Source: an uncultured Muribaculaceae bacterium
GTDB lineage: Bacteria; Bacteroidota; Bacteroidia; Bacteroidales; Muribaculaceae
Direction of reading: 5' to 3'
DNA: 64,000 bases
Assembly: GCA_910578395.1 (NCBI GenBank)
Contig: CAJTPZ010000006.1
Location: 1 to 64,000, forward strand
The notes below the pieces were generated by a model. It did no database searches. It was given only the letters and a program-made list of their open reading frames with translations, and had not been told where the DNA came from. The first letter of the stretch is position 1. Every line of letters begins with the position of its first letter. Shown here in pieces: positions 25,297-33,645 of this stretch. A program made the translations under genes and the position numbers.

Positions 25297-25327
25297 CAAA
25301 TGTATGAAGATATACTAATAGCGCAAA
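25297..25327 (-). promoter_or_regulatory. promoter of the TlpA-like gene
   Basis: On the minus strand, TTTG (25327-25324), a 19-bp spacer and TACATTTG (25304-25297) give a full -33/-7 match 33 bp before the ATG. Confidence 0.8.
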
Positions 25328-25331
25328 TGAT

Positions 25332-25363
25332 TTTGGTGTAAAGTCGCAATTTGACTATATTTG
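25332..25363 (+). promoter_or_regulatory. promoter of meaB-mutS-rlmH-aguB
   Basis: TTTG (25332-25335), a 20-bp spacer and TATATTTG (25356-25363) give a full match about 50 bp before meaB. It lies back-to-back with the TlpA-like gene's promoter, 5 bp away. Confidence 0.85.
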
Positions 25364-25414
25364 CTTATTGCTGTACTATGCACTTAATGGTGCCAAAAAC
25401 GCAACTGGACAACA

Positions 25415-26515
25415 ATGGAACATCCGGAAAACGATTCAAAATATATAGGATTACAGGTGAACGGTGGAGTAGCGCAGCCTCCGTCGGTGAATCCTTATCT
25501 TCAACATAGGAGGCGTCGTATGGCCACTCCAGGAGAACTTGTAGAGGGAATACTGAAAGGCGACATAACTATGCTTAGCCGCGCAGTGACATTGGTTGAA
25601 AGTCTGGTGCCAGAACATCAGACAATGGCGCAGGAAGTTATAGAAAAGTGCCTGCCATATTCCGGAAATTCCCGCCGTATTGGTATAACGGGTGTTCCCG
25701 GTGCGGGAAAGAGCACATCGATAGATGTGTTTGGGCTGCACGTTCTGAAGCAGGGCGGAAAGCTCGCTGTGCTTGCCATAGACCCGTCGAGCGAGCGCAC
25801 TAAGGGGTCGATCCTCGGCGACAAGACGAGGATGGAGAAGTTGTCGGTGCATCCCGACACATTCATACGTCCTTCTCCGTCGGCCGGATCGCTTGGCGGT
25901 GTAGCCAGGAAAACAAGGGAAACGATAGTGCTTTGCGAGGCTGCGGGATTCAACAACGTGTTTGTAGAGACCGTGGGTGTGGGACAAAGCGAGACGGCTG
26001 TCCACTCTATGGTCGATTTCTTCCTGCTGATACAGCTTGCAGGAACCGGTGATGAGCTTCAGGGAATCAAACGCGGTATCATGGAGATGGCTGACGGAAT
26101 TGTCATAAACAAGGCTGACGGTGACAATGTGTCGCGTGCCCAACTGGCCCAGGCTCAGTTCAAGAGTGCATTGCAGCTTTTTCCGCCGACAGCTTCAGGG
26201 TGGAAACCGGAAGTGCTGACTTATTCGGGATATTATGAACTCGGTATACCCGAAGTGTGGTCGATGATCGACAGATATTTTGATTATGTGACCGGAAACG
26301 GATATTTCAACCGACGTCGTCAGGAACAGTCAAGATACTGGATGTATGAAACGATCAATGAGAAGCTCAGAGACCGTTTTTATCGTAATACAGAGATTGA
26401 AAAAGTGCTTCCGACACTTGAACGTGAAGTGCTTTCTGACAGACTCAGTTCATTTATAGCAGCCCGCGAGGCTCTGGATCTATATTTTGACAATATAAAG
26501 CCGACCCATGGCTAA
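25415..26515 (+). CDS. meaB: methylmalonyl-CoA mutase-associated GTPase MeaB
   Basis: The 366-residue protein is a SIMIBI-class GTPase of the MeaB/ArgK family. It has P-loop GVPGAGKST (near 93-101), DPSSERTKGSILGDKTRM (switch region), the FVETVGVGQSE segment, and the guanine-specificity motif NKAD. MeaB guards loading and repair of adenosylcobalamin in methylmalonyl-CoA mutase, the enzyme of the succinate-to-propionate route. The mutase genes are not in the window. The last 8 bp overlap mutS. Together with the B12 riboswitch at 86 it shows the organism uses B12-dependent mutase chemistry. Confidence 0.94.
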   Translation: MEHPENDSKYIGLQVNGGVAQPPSVNPYLQHRRRRMATPGELVEGILKGDITMLSRAVTLVESLVPEHQTMAQEVIEKCLPYSGNSRRIGITGVPGAGKSTSIDVFGLHVLKQGGKLAVLAIDPSSERTKGSILGDKTRMEKLSVHPDTFIRPSPSAGSLGGVARKTRETIVLCEAAGFNNVFVETVGVGQSETAVHSMVDFFLLIQLAGTGDELQGIKRGIMEMADGIVINKADGDNVSRAQLAQAQFKSALQLFPPTASGWKPEVLTYSGYYELGIPEVWSMIDRYFDYVTGNGYFNRRRQEQSRYWMYETINEKLRDRFYRNTEIEKVLPTLEREVLSDRLSSFIAAREALDLYFDNIKPTHG

Positions 26516-29135
26516 GCCATTTGTAGAGACTCCGCTGATGAAGCAGTATGTCGAGATGAAGCGAAAGCATCCCGACGCAGTTCTGTTGTTCAGGGTGGGG
26601 GATTTTTATGAAACATTCAGCGATGACGCTATCACGGCGTCGGAGATACTGGGTATAACGCTGACGAAACGGGCCAATGGCTCGTCGATGACTGTCGAGC
26701 TGGCAGGTTTTCCTCATCACGCTCTTGACACATACTTGCCCAAGCTTGTCAGAGCAGGCAAGCGTGTGGCGATATGCGAGCAGCTTGAAGACCCAAAACT
26801 GACGAAAAAACTTGTAAAACGTGGTATAACCGAGCTTATTACTCCCGGAGTGGTAATGGGAGACAATGTGCTTGACCACCGTGAAAACAATTTTCTTGCT
26901 TCGGTTTATCACCAAAAGGAAAAATGGGGTCTCGCTCTGCTTGACATAAGCACGGGAGAATTTATGGTGGCTGAGGGCAGCACCGACTATATTGACAAAC
27001 TTCTTGGCAATTTTATGCCTAAAGAAGTTCTTGCGGAGCGTGGCAGCCGCAGCCTGGTCGAGGGTAGCTTCCAAATGAAGTATCTTACCTCGGAGCTTGA
27101 TGACTGGGTTTTTACAAATGACAGTGCCCATGACCGTCTGCTCAAACAGTTTGAGACATCGGGCTTAAAGGGCTTCGGCATAGAAGGCATGCCGCTGGCT
27201 ATTATAGCCGCCGGCGCAGTGCTTCACTATCTTGATGTGACGCATCATGACCGGTTGTCGCATATCGGTCGCATATCGCGCATCGAGGAGGATCATAGTG
27301 TGAGGCTCGATAAGTTTACTGTGCGTAATCTTGAGTTGGTGTCGACCGGTAGCGAGGAGGGTAAATCGTTGCTTGATGTGCTTGATTATACAGCCGGTCC
27401 AATGGGCTCAAGGCTTATAAGGCGCTGGATTCTTTTTCCTTTGCGTGACACTGCCGGTATAAACCGAAGACTTGATGCGGTAGGGTATCTGCTTAAACAT
27501 CGCAGGGAGCGTGAACAGGTAGTGGAGCACCTGCATGAAGTGGGTGATCTGGAGCGTCTTGTGGGTAAAGTGGCTTCAGGCCGTGTGTCACCTCGAGAGA
27601 TGCGCCAGATCGCGCTTGCGTTGAAAGCGGTAGAGCCACTGAGGGGGATATGTTCGGGCGCTTATGATGAGTCGTTGCGTACTCTTGGCGAACAGCTTAA
27701 TCCATGTCCTGTGCTCTCGGAAAAAATATTGAACACACTTGTCGATGATCCGCCGATGGCTGTGAACCGTGGAAGTGTGATACGTGACGGTGTGGATGGT
27801 GAGCTTGACGAGTTGCGTCGCATATCGTCGTCAGGCAAAGAGTATCTGGCAAAAATACAGAAGCGGGAATCGGAACAGACGGGAATATCGTCGTTGAAGA
27901 TCGGTTTCAACAATGTGTTCGGATACTATATAGAGGTGACTAATGCCCATAAGGACAAGGTTCCGGCTGAATGGATAAGAAAGCAGACTCTTGTGAACGC
28001 CGAACGATATGTGACACCTGAACTGAAAACATACGAGGAAAAAATACTCGGCGCACAGGAGCGTATCGCTATTATAGAGGAGCGCCTCTACAATATACTT
28101 GTGGGAGAGGCTGCGCAATATATTCCTGCAATGCAGGGTGACGCAATGCTGTTGGGCAAACTTGACTGTCTGCAGTCGTTTGCCGAAGCAGCCGAACTCA
28201 ACCGCTATTGCCGTCCGACAGTAGACGAGTCACTTGAAATCGACATAAAAGAAGGACGTCATCCGGTAATCGAGCGTCAGCTTCCTGCCGGAGAGCCTTA
28301 TATAGCCAACTCGGTTAGGATTGACAATGCTGGAGAGCAGGTCATGATGATAACCGGCCCTAATATGTCGGGTAAGTCGGCGCTTCTGCGACAGACAGCG
28401 CTGATTGCTCTTATGGCTCAGGCCGGTTCTTTCGTTCCGGCTGACTCGGCCCGAATAGGTGTTGTCGACAAGATATTCACCCGTGTCGGCGCGTCGGATA
28501 ATCTTTCGGTGGGAGAGTCGACTTTCATGGTTGAGATGAATGAGGCTGCGGCAATACTCAACAATATGAGCGAGCGTTCGCTCATACTTTTTGATGAGCT
28601 TGGACGCGGTACGTCGACTTACGACGGTATCTCGATTGCATGGGCCATAGTGGAATATATACATGAAAATCCTCGCTGTCATCCCAAGACGCTATTCGCC
28701 ACTCATTATCATGAGCTTAACGAGATGGCCGGAATGTATGGCAGGGTAGCCAACTACAATGTGTCGGTTCAGGAAATAGGGGGTAAGGTTGTGTTTATGC
28801 GTAAACTTACGCCAGGAGGAAGCGCTCACTCGTTCGGTATACATGTAGCCAAACTTGCCGGTATGCCCAAAGAGATACTTGACAGAGCGGATGAAATATT
28901 ACGTAAACTTGAGAGTGAAAGACGCGCAGGAGAAATATCTCCTTCGGTGAAGCGCGGTATTTCCGAGCATGAGCAGAATGAAGCAAGAGGCATGCAATTG
29001 TCTTTTTTTCAACTCGATGATCCGGTGCTCAGTCAGGTGCGAGACCAGATACTCGATCTTGACATAAACAATCTGACACCTGTCGCCGCATTGAACAAGC
29101 TCAATGAAATCAAGTCGATAATAACGGGTAAGTAA
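26508..29135 (+). CDS. mutS: DNA mismatch repair protein MutS
   Basis: The 875-residue protein is complete. The N-terminal mismatch-recognition domain has the GDFYETF motif (Phe-x-Glu near 33-35), followed by connector, lever and clamp. The ATPase has GPNMSGKSALLRQ (near 614), the FDELGRGTSTYDG Walker B region and ATHYHEL. It ends with a helical dimerisation tail. It overlaps meaB by 8 bp, so translation is probably coupled. Confidence 0.98.
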   Translation: MAKPFVETPLMKQYVEMKRKHPDAVLLFRVGDFYETFSDDAITASEILGITLTKRANGSSMTVELAGFPHHALDTYLPKLVRAGKRVAICEQLEDPKLTKKLVKRGITELITPGVVMGDNVLDHRENNFLASVYHQKEKWGLALLDISTGEFMVAEGSTDYIDKLLGNFMPKEVLAERGSRSLVEGSFQMKYLTSELDDWVFTNDSAHDRLLKQFETSGLKGFGIEGMPLAIIAAGAVLHYLDVTHHDRLSHIGRISRIEEDHSVRLDKFTVRNLELVSTGSEEGKSLLDVLDYTAGPMGSRLIRRWILFPLRDTAGINRRLDAVGYLLKHRREREQVVEHLHEVGDLERLVGKVASGRVSPREMRQIALALKAVEPLRGICSGAYDESLRTLGEQLNPCPVLSEKILNTLVDDPPMAVNRGSVIRDGVDGELDELRRISSSGKEYLAKIQKRESEQTGISSLKIGFNNVFGYYIEVTNAHKDKVPAEWIRKQTLVNAERYVTPELKTYEEKILGAQERIAIIEERLYNILVGEAAQYIPAMQGDAMLLGKLDCLQSFAEAAELNRYCRPTVDESLEIDIKEGRHPVIERQLPAGEPYIANSVRIDNAGEQVMMITGPNMSGKSALLRQTALIALMAQAGSFVPADSARIGVVDKIFTRVGASDNLSVGESTFMVEMNEAAAILNNMSERSLILFDELGRGTSTYDGISIAWAIVEYIHENPRCHPKTLFATHYHELNEMAGMYGRVANYNVSVQEIGGKVVFMRKLTPGGSAHSFGIHVAKLAGMPKEILDRADEILRKLESERRAGEISPSVKRGISEHEQNEARGMQLSFFQLDDPVLSQVRDQILDLDINNLTPVAALNKLNEIKSIITGK

Positions 29136-29187
29136 AAAAAATTATGCTTAACCAACATAAAGCATATCAGCAAATATCACAATAGAA

Positions 29188-29664
29188 ATGAAAGTAGTGC
29201 TGATCGCAGTAGGCAATGTGAAGTCGCCTTGGGCTGCGCAGGGAGAGAATACCTATGCGCAACGCATAGGGCACTATATACAGTTTGAGACAGTAGTTGT
29301 TCCTGATGTTAAGACAAGCCGATCGACAACGCCACAGGCTCAGAAAGAGGCAGAAGGATGCCTGATTCTGTCGAAGCTGCAGCCGACCGATGCCGTTGTG
29401 TTGCTTGATGAACACGGGAAGCAGCCGACGTCGCGTGGTCTTGCAGAGATGTTGCAGGGGTATATGAACAGTGGGGTCAAGCGGCTGGTGTTTATCATCG
29501 GGGGGCCTTATGGTTTTTCCGATTCAGTGTATGACCGGGCTGCAGGGCGTATGCTTTCGCTTTCGTCGCTGACCTTCCCACATGAACTGGCCAGACTTAT
29601 ATTTACCGAACAGCTTTACCGTGCAATGACGATACTGCGCGGAGAACCTTATCACCATGACTGA
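29188..29664 (+). CDS. rlmH: 23S rRNA pseudouridine-1915 N3-methyltransferase
   Basis: The 158-residue SPOUT methyltransferase has the family's C-terminal knot: FIIGGPYGFSD, then LSLSSLTFPHELARLIFTEQ and the end EPYHHD. It methylates pseudouridine 1915 in helix 69 of 23S rRNA on assembled ribosomes. It lies 52 bp after mutS (a gap with a 7-bp inverted repeat, TATGCTT/AAGCATA) and overlaps aguB by one base. Confidence 0.96.
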   Translation: MKVVLIAVGNVKSPWAAQGENTYAQRIGHYIQFETVVVPDVKTSRSTTPQAQKEAEGCLILSKLQPTDAVVLLDEHGKQPTSRGLAEMLQGYMNSGVKRLVFIIGGPYGFSDSVYDRAAGRMLSLSSLTFPHELARLIFTEQLYRAMTILRGEPYHHD

Positions 29665-30536
29665 TGAGAATAGGAATTATACAACAGAACGGAAGCGCCG
29701 ATGCGCATGACAATCAAAAGCGTATAGCGGAAAAGGTGAGACGCCTTGCCGCCGCCGGCGCTAAGCTGATAGTGAATCAGGAACTGCACGACGGCTTGTA
29801 CTTTTGTCAGACAGAGGATGTGGATACCTGCGGACTGGCAGTGAGCATACCCGGTGATTCTACTGATTTCTACGGAGCACTCGCCCGTGAGACCGGAACG
29901 GTGATTGTGACATCTCTTTTTGAGCGTCGCACAGCGGGTCTTTATCATAATACGGCTGTGGTGTTTGAAAGAGACGGGACTATTGCCGGCAAGTACAGAA
30001 AGATGCACATACCTGATGATCCGGCATATTATGAGAAATTCTATTTTACACCCGGAGATCTTGGTTTCGAGCCTATCGACACGTCGGTCGGGCGTCTCGG
30101 AGTGCTTGTGTGCTGGGACCAGTGGTATCCTGAGGCTGCACGGCTGATGGCTTTGCGCGGTGCCGAGATATTGATATATCCAACTGCGATAGGGTGGGAG
30201 AGCAGTGATACGCCGGAGGAGCAGGAGCGTCAGCGCGAAGCATGGACTACGGTGCAGCGCGGACATGCTGTTGCCAACGGATTGCCTGTTGTGACGGTTA
30301 ACCGGGTCGGAAATGAATCAGATCCATCGGGTGCGACGAACGGCATACAGTTCTGGGGAAGTAGTTTTGTAGTCGGTCCGCAGGGCGAATTTCTGTATCG
30401 TGCCGGGACAGAAGAAGAGTGCGTGACGGTAGATGTGGATATGAGGCGGTGTGAACAGGTGCGTCGCTGGTGGCCATTTCTGCGTGACCGCCGCATAGAT
30501 GCCTATGATGGCTTGACAAAACGTTTTCTTGATTGA
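29664..30536 (+). CDS. aguB: N-carbamoylputrescine amidase
   Basis: The 290-residue nitrilase-superfamily protein has the Glu-Lys-Cys triad: Glu40 in NQELHDG, Lys in KYRKMHIPDDP (near 114) and Cys in LVCWDQWYPEAAR (near 149). DQWYPEAAR and YPTAIGWES match N-carbamoylputrescine amidase, which makes putrescine from N-carbamoylputrescine in the agmatine route. Its usual partner agmatine deiminase is not here. Start and rlmH stop share TGATG, so it is likely translationally coupled. Confidence 0.93.
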   Translation: MRIGIIQQNGSADAHDNQKRIAEKVRRLAAAGAKLIVNQELHDGLYFCQTEDVDTCGLAVSIPGDSTDFYGALARETGTVIVTSLFERRTAGLYHNTAVVFERDGTIAGKYRKMHIPDDPAYYEKFYFTPGDLGFEPIDTSVGRLGVLVCWDQWYPEAARLMALRGAEILIYPTAIGWESSDTPEEQERQREAWTTVQRGHAVANGLPVVTVNRVGNESDPSGATNGIQFWGSSFVVGPQGEFLYRAGTEEECVTVDVDMRRCEQVRRWWPFLRDRRIDAYDGLTKRFLD

Positions 30537-30551
30537 AAAAGAGTATATAAG

Positions 30552-30592
30552 ACAATCGGGCTACACCTAAGGTGCAGCCCGATTGTTTTATA
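30552..30592. terminator. terminator between aguB and guaA
   Basis: ACAATCGGGCT (30552-30562) pairs with AGCCCGATTGT (30576-30586), extended inward by CACC/GGTG across one mismatch, and followed by TTTATAT. It lies between convergent genes. Confidence 0.88.
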
Positions 30593-30614
30593 TCGTATAA
30601 ATTTTGCGGTAAGG

Positions 30615-32138
30615 TTATTCCCACTCGATTGTTGCCGGTGGTTTTGATGAAATGTCGTAGGCTACGCGGTTGACGCCTTTTACCTTGTTGATTATGTCAT
30701 TGGAGACTTTAGCAAGGAAGTCGTAGGGAAGACGTGCCCAGTCGGCAGTCATGGCATCGGTCGATGTGACCGCGCGTAGTGCCACAGCCTGCTCATAAGT
30801 GCGTTCGTCGCCCATCACACCTACACTGCGCACGGGAAGAAGTATAGCACCGGCCTGCCATACCTGATCGTATAGGCCCCAGTCACGTAATCCCTGGATG
30901 AAGATGTCGTCGGCTTCCTGAAGTATGCGTACTTTTTCGGGGGTAATGTCGCCGAGTATGCGTACTGCGAGTCCTGGGCCGGGGAATGGATGACGCGAAA
31001 TGAGATGCTCTGGCATACCAAGCTCACGGCCTACGGCACGAACCTCATCTTTGAACAGCAGACGAAGTGGCTCGCAAAGTCTGAGGTTCATTTTTTCGGG
31101 CAGACCGCCTACATTGTGGTGGCTTTTGATGGTTGTGCCTGTAATTGATAGCGACTCGATGCAGTCGGGATAGATTGTGCCCTGTGCAAGCCACTTTACG
31201 TCGACGATTTTGTGTGCTTCGGCATCGAAAACGTCTATGAATCCTTTGCCGATGATTTTGCGCTTGCGTTCGGGTTCTTCTACTCCGGCGAGCTCGCTGA
31301 AAAATTTAGCAGATGCGTCAACTCCGATAACATTCAGGCCAAGGCCTTCGTAGTCGCGGAGTACAGAGGCGAACTCGTCTTTACGAAGCAGCCCATGATC
31401 AACGAAGATGCAGGTGAGGCGTTCGCCTATTGCACGGTTAAGCAACACAGCTGCCACTGAAGAGTCGACACCTCCGCTGAGACCGAGGACTACTTTGTCG
31501 TTTCCAAGCTGTTCACGCAACGCTTCGACGGTTGTTTCTATAAATGAGGCGGCACTCCAGTCGCGTTTTGAGCCGCATATTTTCTCAACGAAGTTGCGGA
31601 GGATCGTCGTTCCGCATTCAGAGTGGAATACTTCGGGATGGAACTGTACGCCCCAGCGTCGGGCACCAGGCACACAGTAGGCACCTACCTTGACATCGTG
31701 CGTGGAAGCGATTATTTCCCAATCGGCCGGTAATGACGTTATTGTGTCGCCGTGGCTCATCCACACCTGATCGCCTACGTTTACGTCGGCAAGAAGGGGA
31801 TCGTTGCTGTTTACAAAGGACAGTTTGGCACGTCCATATTCGCGAGACCCTGCGGGTTCTACATTTCCGCCGTTTTCGTAGGCCATGAACTGTGCGCCGT
31901 AGCAAATACCGAGAACCGGCATTTCTGCCGGGATGTCGGAGAGGTTGAGACGAAATGCTTTTTCGTCGTAGACCGAGAACGGGCTTCCTGACAAAATGAC
32001 ACCTATTACCGAAGTGTCGTCCTTGGGAAATTTGTTGTAGGGAAGGATCTCGCAGTAGACATTGAGTTCACGGAGCCGACGGGCGATGAGCTGAGTCGTC
32101 TGCGAGCCGAAGTCGAGAATGATAACTTTTTCCTGCAT
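30615..32138 (-). CDS. guaA: GMP synthase (glutamine-hydrolysing)
   Basis: The 507-residue protein has the class I glutamine amidotransferase domain, with Cys in GICYGAQFM (near 79) and His/Glu in QFHPEVFHS. The ATP-pyrophosphatase domain has GLSGGVDSSVAA (near 217-228). The C-terminal dimerisation domain ends SSKPPATIEWE. It converts XMP to GMP. It stands alone with its own promoter about 85 bp upstream. Confidence 0.98.
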   Translation of the reverse strand: MQEKVIILDFGSQTTQLIARRLRELNVYCEILPYNKFPKDDTSVIGVILSGSPFSVYDEKAFRLNLSDIPAEMPVLGICYGAQFMAYENGGNVEPAGSREYGRAKLSFVNSNDPLLADVNVGDQVWMSHGDTITSLPADWEIIASTHDVKVGAYCVPGARRWGVQFHPEVFHSECGTTILRNFVEKICGSKRDWSAASFIETTVEALREQLGNDKVVLGLSGGVDSSVAAVLLNRAIGERLTCIFVDHGLLRKDEFASVLRDYEGLGLNVIGVDASAKFFSELAGVEEPERKRKIIGKGFIDVFDAEAHKIVDVKWLAQGTIYPDCIESLSITGTTIKSHHNVGGLPEKMNLRLCEPLRLLFKDEVRAVGRELGMPEHLISRHPFPGPGLAVRILGDITPEKVRILQEADDIFIQGLRDWGLYDQVWQAGAILLPVRSVGVMGDERTYEQAVALRAVTSTDAMTADWARLPYDFLAKVSNDIINKVKGVNRVAYDISSKPPATIEWE

Positions 32139-32222
32139 ATTTTAATTTCGATATAGCGGGTCTCGAATGGATCGAGTTTCTTAAAGCGTAGTTGCAAGAG
32201 AGGTTTATGACCTTTCACAGCA

Positions 32223-32252
32223 CAAAGTTAGGAAAAACGGTTGAATAATCAA
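32223..32252 (-). promoter_or_regulatory. promoter of guaA
   Basis: On the minus strand, TTG (32252-32250), a 19-bp spacer and TAACTTTG (32230-32223) fit the consensus and give an 80-nt leader. No purine riboswitch-like fold was recognised in that leader. Confidence 0.75.
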
Positions 32253-32344
32253 TTTAAAACTGTTGTACCGACTGATTAATTACGTGCAGTAAGGTGCGGT
32301 CATTGGTTTTTGTGTAATGGCAAGTATTAAATCTTTATAATATG

Positions 32345-32681
32345 TGAGACAATAAGAAACAAATAGAGATGCAAAGGCGTTGAGTAGGTAAAGACACAGA
32401 TGATAAAAGGCTCGGTTCTGAGCCACTTAGACAGTCCCAGCGACACAGAGTCGCTGCCGATGGATAAAGGAGGTTGGAAGTGACCCCGCTGTTGAATGTG
32501 AGAACTCAGAAATCAGATAACATTGAACCTTTTTATCTTTATCTAATGCCAAGTCTCCTCCCGTATGACGTAGACACGTCTACAGAGGCGGGGAGGCTTG
32601 CCGCTGTTATATAAGCCGGATAAGATATAAACTGATAAAACCATTAAAAGGAGCTTCTCACGAGGCTCCTTTTAATGGTTT
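32345..32681 (+). ncRNA. unassigned structured RNA element
   Basis: This non-coding block contains ordered helices: GGCTC/GAGCC (32409-32424), CAGCGAC/GTCGCTG (32438-32456), a long-range helix GATAAAGG-GGTT (32463-32475) with AACCTTTTTATC (32526-32537), an 11-bp helix CAAGTCTCCTC (32550-32560) with GGGGAGGCTTG (32590-32600) capped by GTAGA/TCTAC, and a final 17-bp terminator-like hairpin. It does not show the conserved cores I know for RNase P RNA, tmRNA, SRP RNA, T-box, TPP or cobalamin elements. A Bacteroidota 6S RNA is possible but unproven. The 5' end is a guess from the last AT-rich block. The plus strand is preferred because the cutC promoter lies beyond the terminal hairpin, but the minus strand is not excluded. 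Confidence 0.5.
32638..32681. terminator. strong hairpin closing the structured RNA
   Basis: A 17-bp perfect stem (left arm 32638-32654 ending AAAAGGAGC, right arm 32665-32681 starting GCTCCTTTT) has a 10-nt loop. The T-rich right arm and following TTTCC suit a plus-strand terminator, but the symmetry allows either direction. Confidence 0.8.
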
Positions 32682-32789
32682 CCAATAGGTACAATTTCTA
32701 AGGTAAAAAAGATTGTTTTCTGGTTTGCATTACAAAAGTGGGGCTTAAAAATCATATTACAAAATTATTTCAGGTGTTATAAAACATTG

Positions 32790-32819
32790 TTGTAAAACAT
32801 ATATTGATTGCTATCTTTG
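32790..32819 (+). promoter_or_regulatory. promoter of cutC operon
   Basis: TTG (32790-32792), a 19-bp spacer and TATCTTTG (32812-32819) give a full consensus match. The predicted transcription start falls at about 32823-32826, on or next to the ATG of a short leader ORF. Confidence 0.8.
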
Positions 32820-32822
32820 GAA

Positions 32823-32888
32823 ATGAATGTCAAAAGTGTTGTCACACACTGTTGTCTGTCAGACCAAACGAAGATAGTTTATGCTTGA
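32823..32888 (+). CDS. leader ORF with His-Cys-Cys overlapping the cutC start
   Basis: ATG 32823 opens a 21-residue frame (MNVKSVVTHCCLSDQTKIVY and one more), ending in TGA at 32886-32888, just inside cutC (ATG 32881). Overlap suggests coupling. The THCC motif upstream of a gene annotated for copper homeostasis is intriguing, but no translation evidence exists, and its ATG would be at the very 5' end of the mRNA. Confidence 0.3.
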   Translation: MNVKSVVTHCCLSDQTKIVYA

Positions 32889-33645
32889 TAATCAGATGAA
32901 AACATGCGGAAGATCGCTTGAAGTGTGCGCCGGAGACCTTCGCAGTGTATATGCGGCAAGGGAGGGAGGCGCCTCTCGTGTAGAACTTTGTTCGGGACTT
33001 GCCGAAGGAGGAATGACACCTTCAGCGGGACTTGTCAGAGCAGCTGTAGCTGCCGGAGGGATAGCGGTGAATGTACTGATAAGGCCGCGTCCGGGCGATT
33101 TTGTGTATGGCGAAGATGAAGCCCGTGTAATGATAGATGATATCGCAATGGCTGTTGATGCCGGGGTGCATGGTGTGGTGATAGGTGCTCTGAAACCTGA
33201 TGGCAATATTGACCTGCCGCTTGTAAGAAGGCTTGTTGAGGCTGCGCGTGGAAAGAGTGTGACGTTTCACCGTGCGTTTGATCTGTGCCGTGATCCTTTT
33301 GAGGCGATCGGCCAACTTATGGATCTCGGAATTGAGAGGCTGTTGACATCCGGGCAGGCTCCTACCGCATTAATGGGGGTCGAGCTTCTGGCCGGACTTG
33401 TGGAAAAAGCCGGTGACAGGCTCTCGGTGATGCCTGGAGGAGGGGTGAGTGTGACAAACGCTGCCGAAATACTTAGAGAGAGCGGCGCCCATGAGATACA
33501 CGCTTCGGCCCGCGAGCCTATCGCTTCGGCTATGCGCTTCAGGCGTGACGATGTGTCGATGGGGGCAGCCGGCAGTGACGAGTATGCCTGTCTGTCGACG
33601 TCGGCTAATATAGTGAAACAAATTGTAAGTGCTATTACGGAATGA
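32881..33645 (+). CDS. cutC: CutC-family protein
   Basis: The 254-residue TIM-barrel protein matches the CutC family: LEVCAGDLRSVYAAREGGAS, then RVELCSGLAEGGMTPSAGL, VNVLIRPRPGDFVY, TFHRAFDLCRDP, LLTSGQ and GGGV. CutC has been linked to copper tolerance in some bacteria, but its biochemical role is unsettled. A second ATG at 32896 is possible. It is the first gene of a three-gene run, overlapping the next by 4 bp. Confidence 0.93.
   Translation: MLDNQMKTCGRSLEVCAGDLRSVYAAREGGASRVELCSGLAEGGMTPSAGLVRAAVAAGGIAVNVLIRPRPGDFVYGEDEARVMIDDIAMAVDAGVHGVVIGALKPDGNIDLPLVRRLVEAARGKSVTFHRAFDLCRDPFEAIGQLMDLGIERLLTSGQAPTALMGVELLAGLVEKAGDRLSVMPGGGVSVTNAAEILRESGAHEIHASAREPIASAMRFRRDDVSMGAAGSDEYACLSTSANIVKQIVSAITE

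Noticed and set aside
32345..32681. tmRNA, RNase P RNA, T-box or TPP riboswitch
   Set aside because: The tRNA-like CCA end, the RNase P core, the T-box sequence and the TPP CTGAGA...ACC core were looked for and not found.
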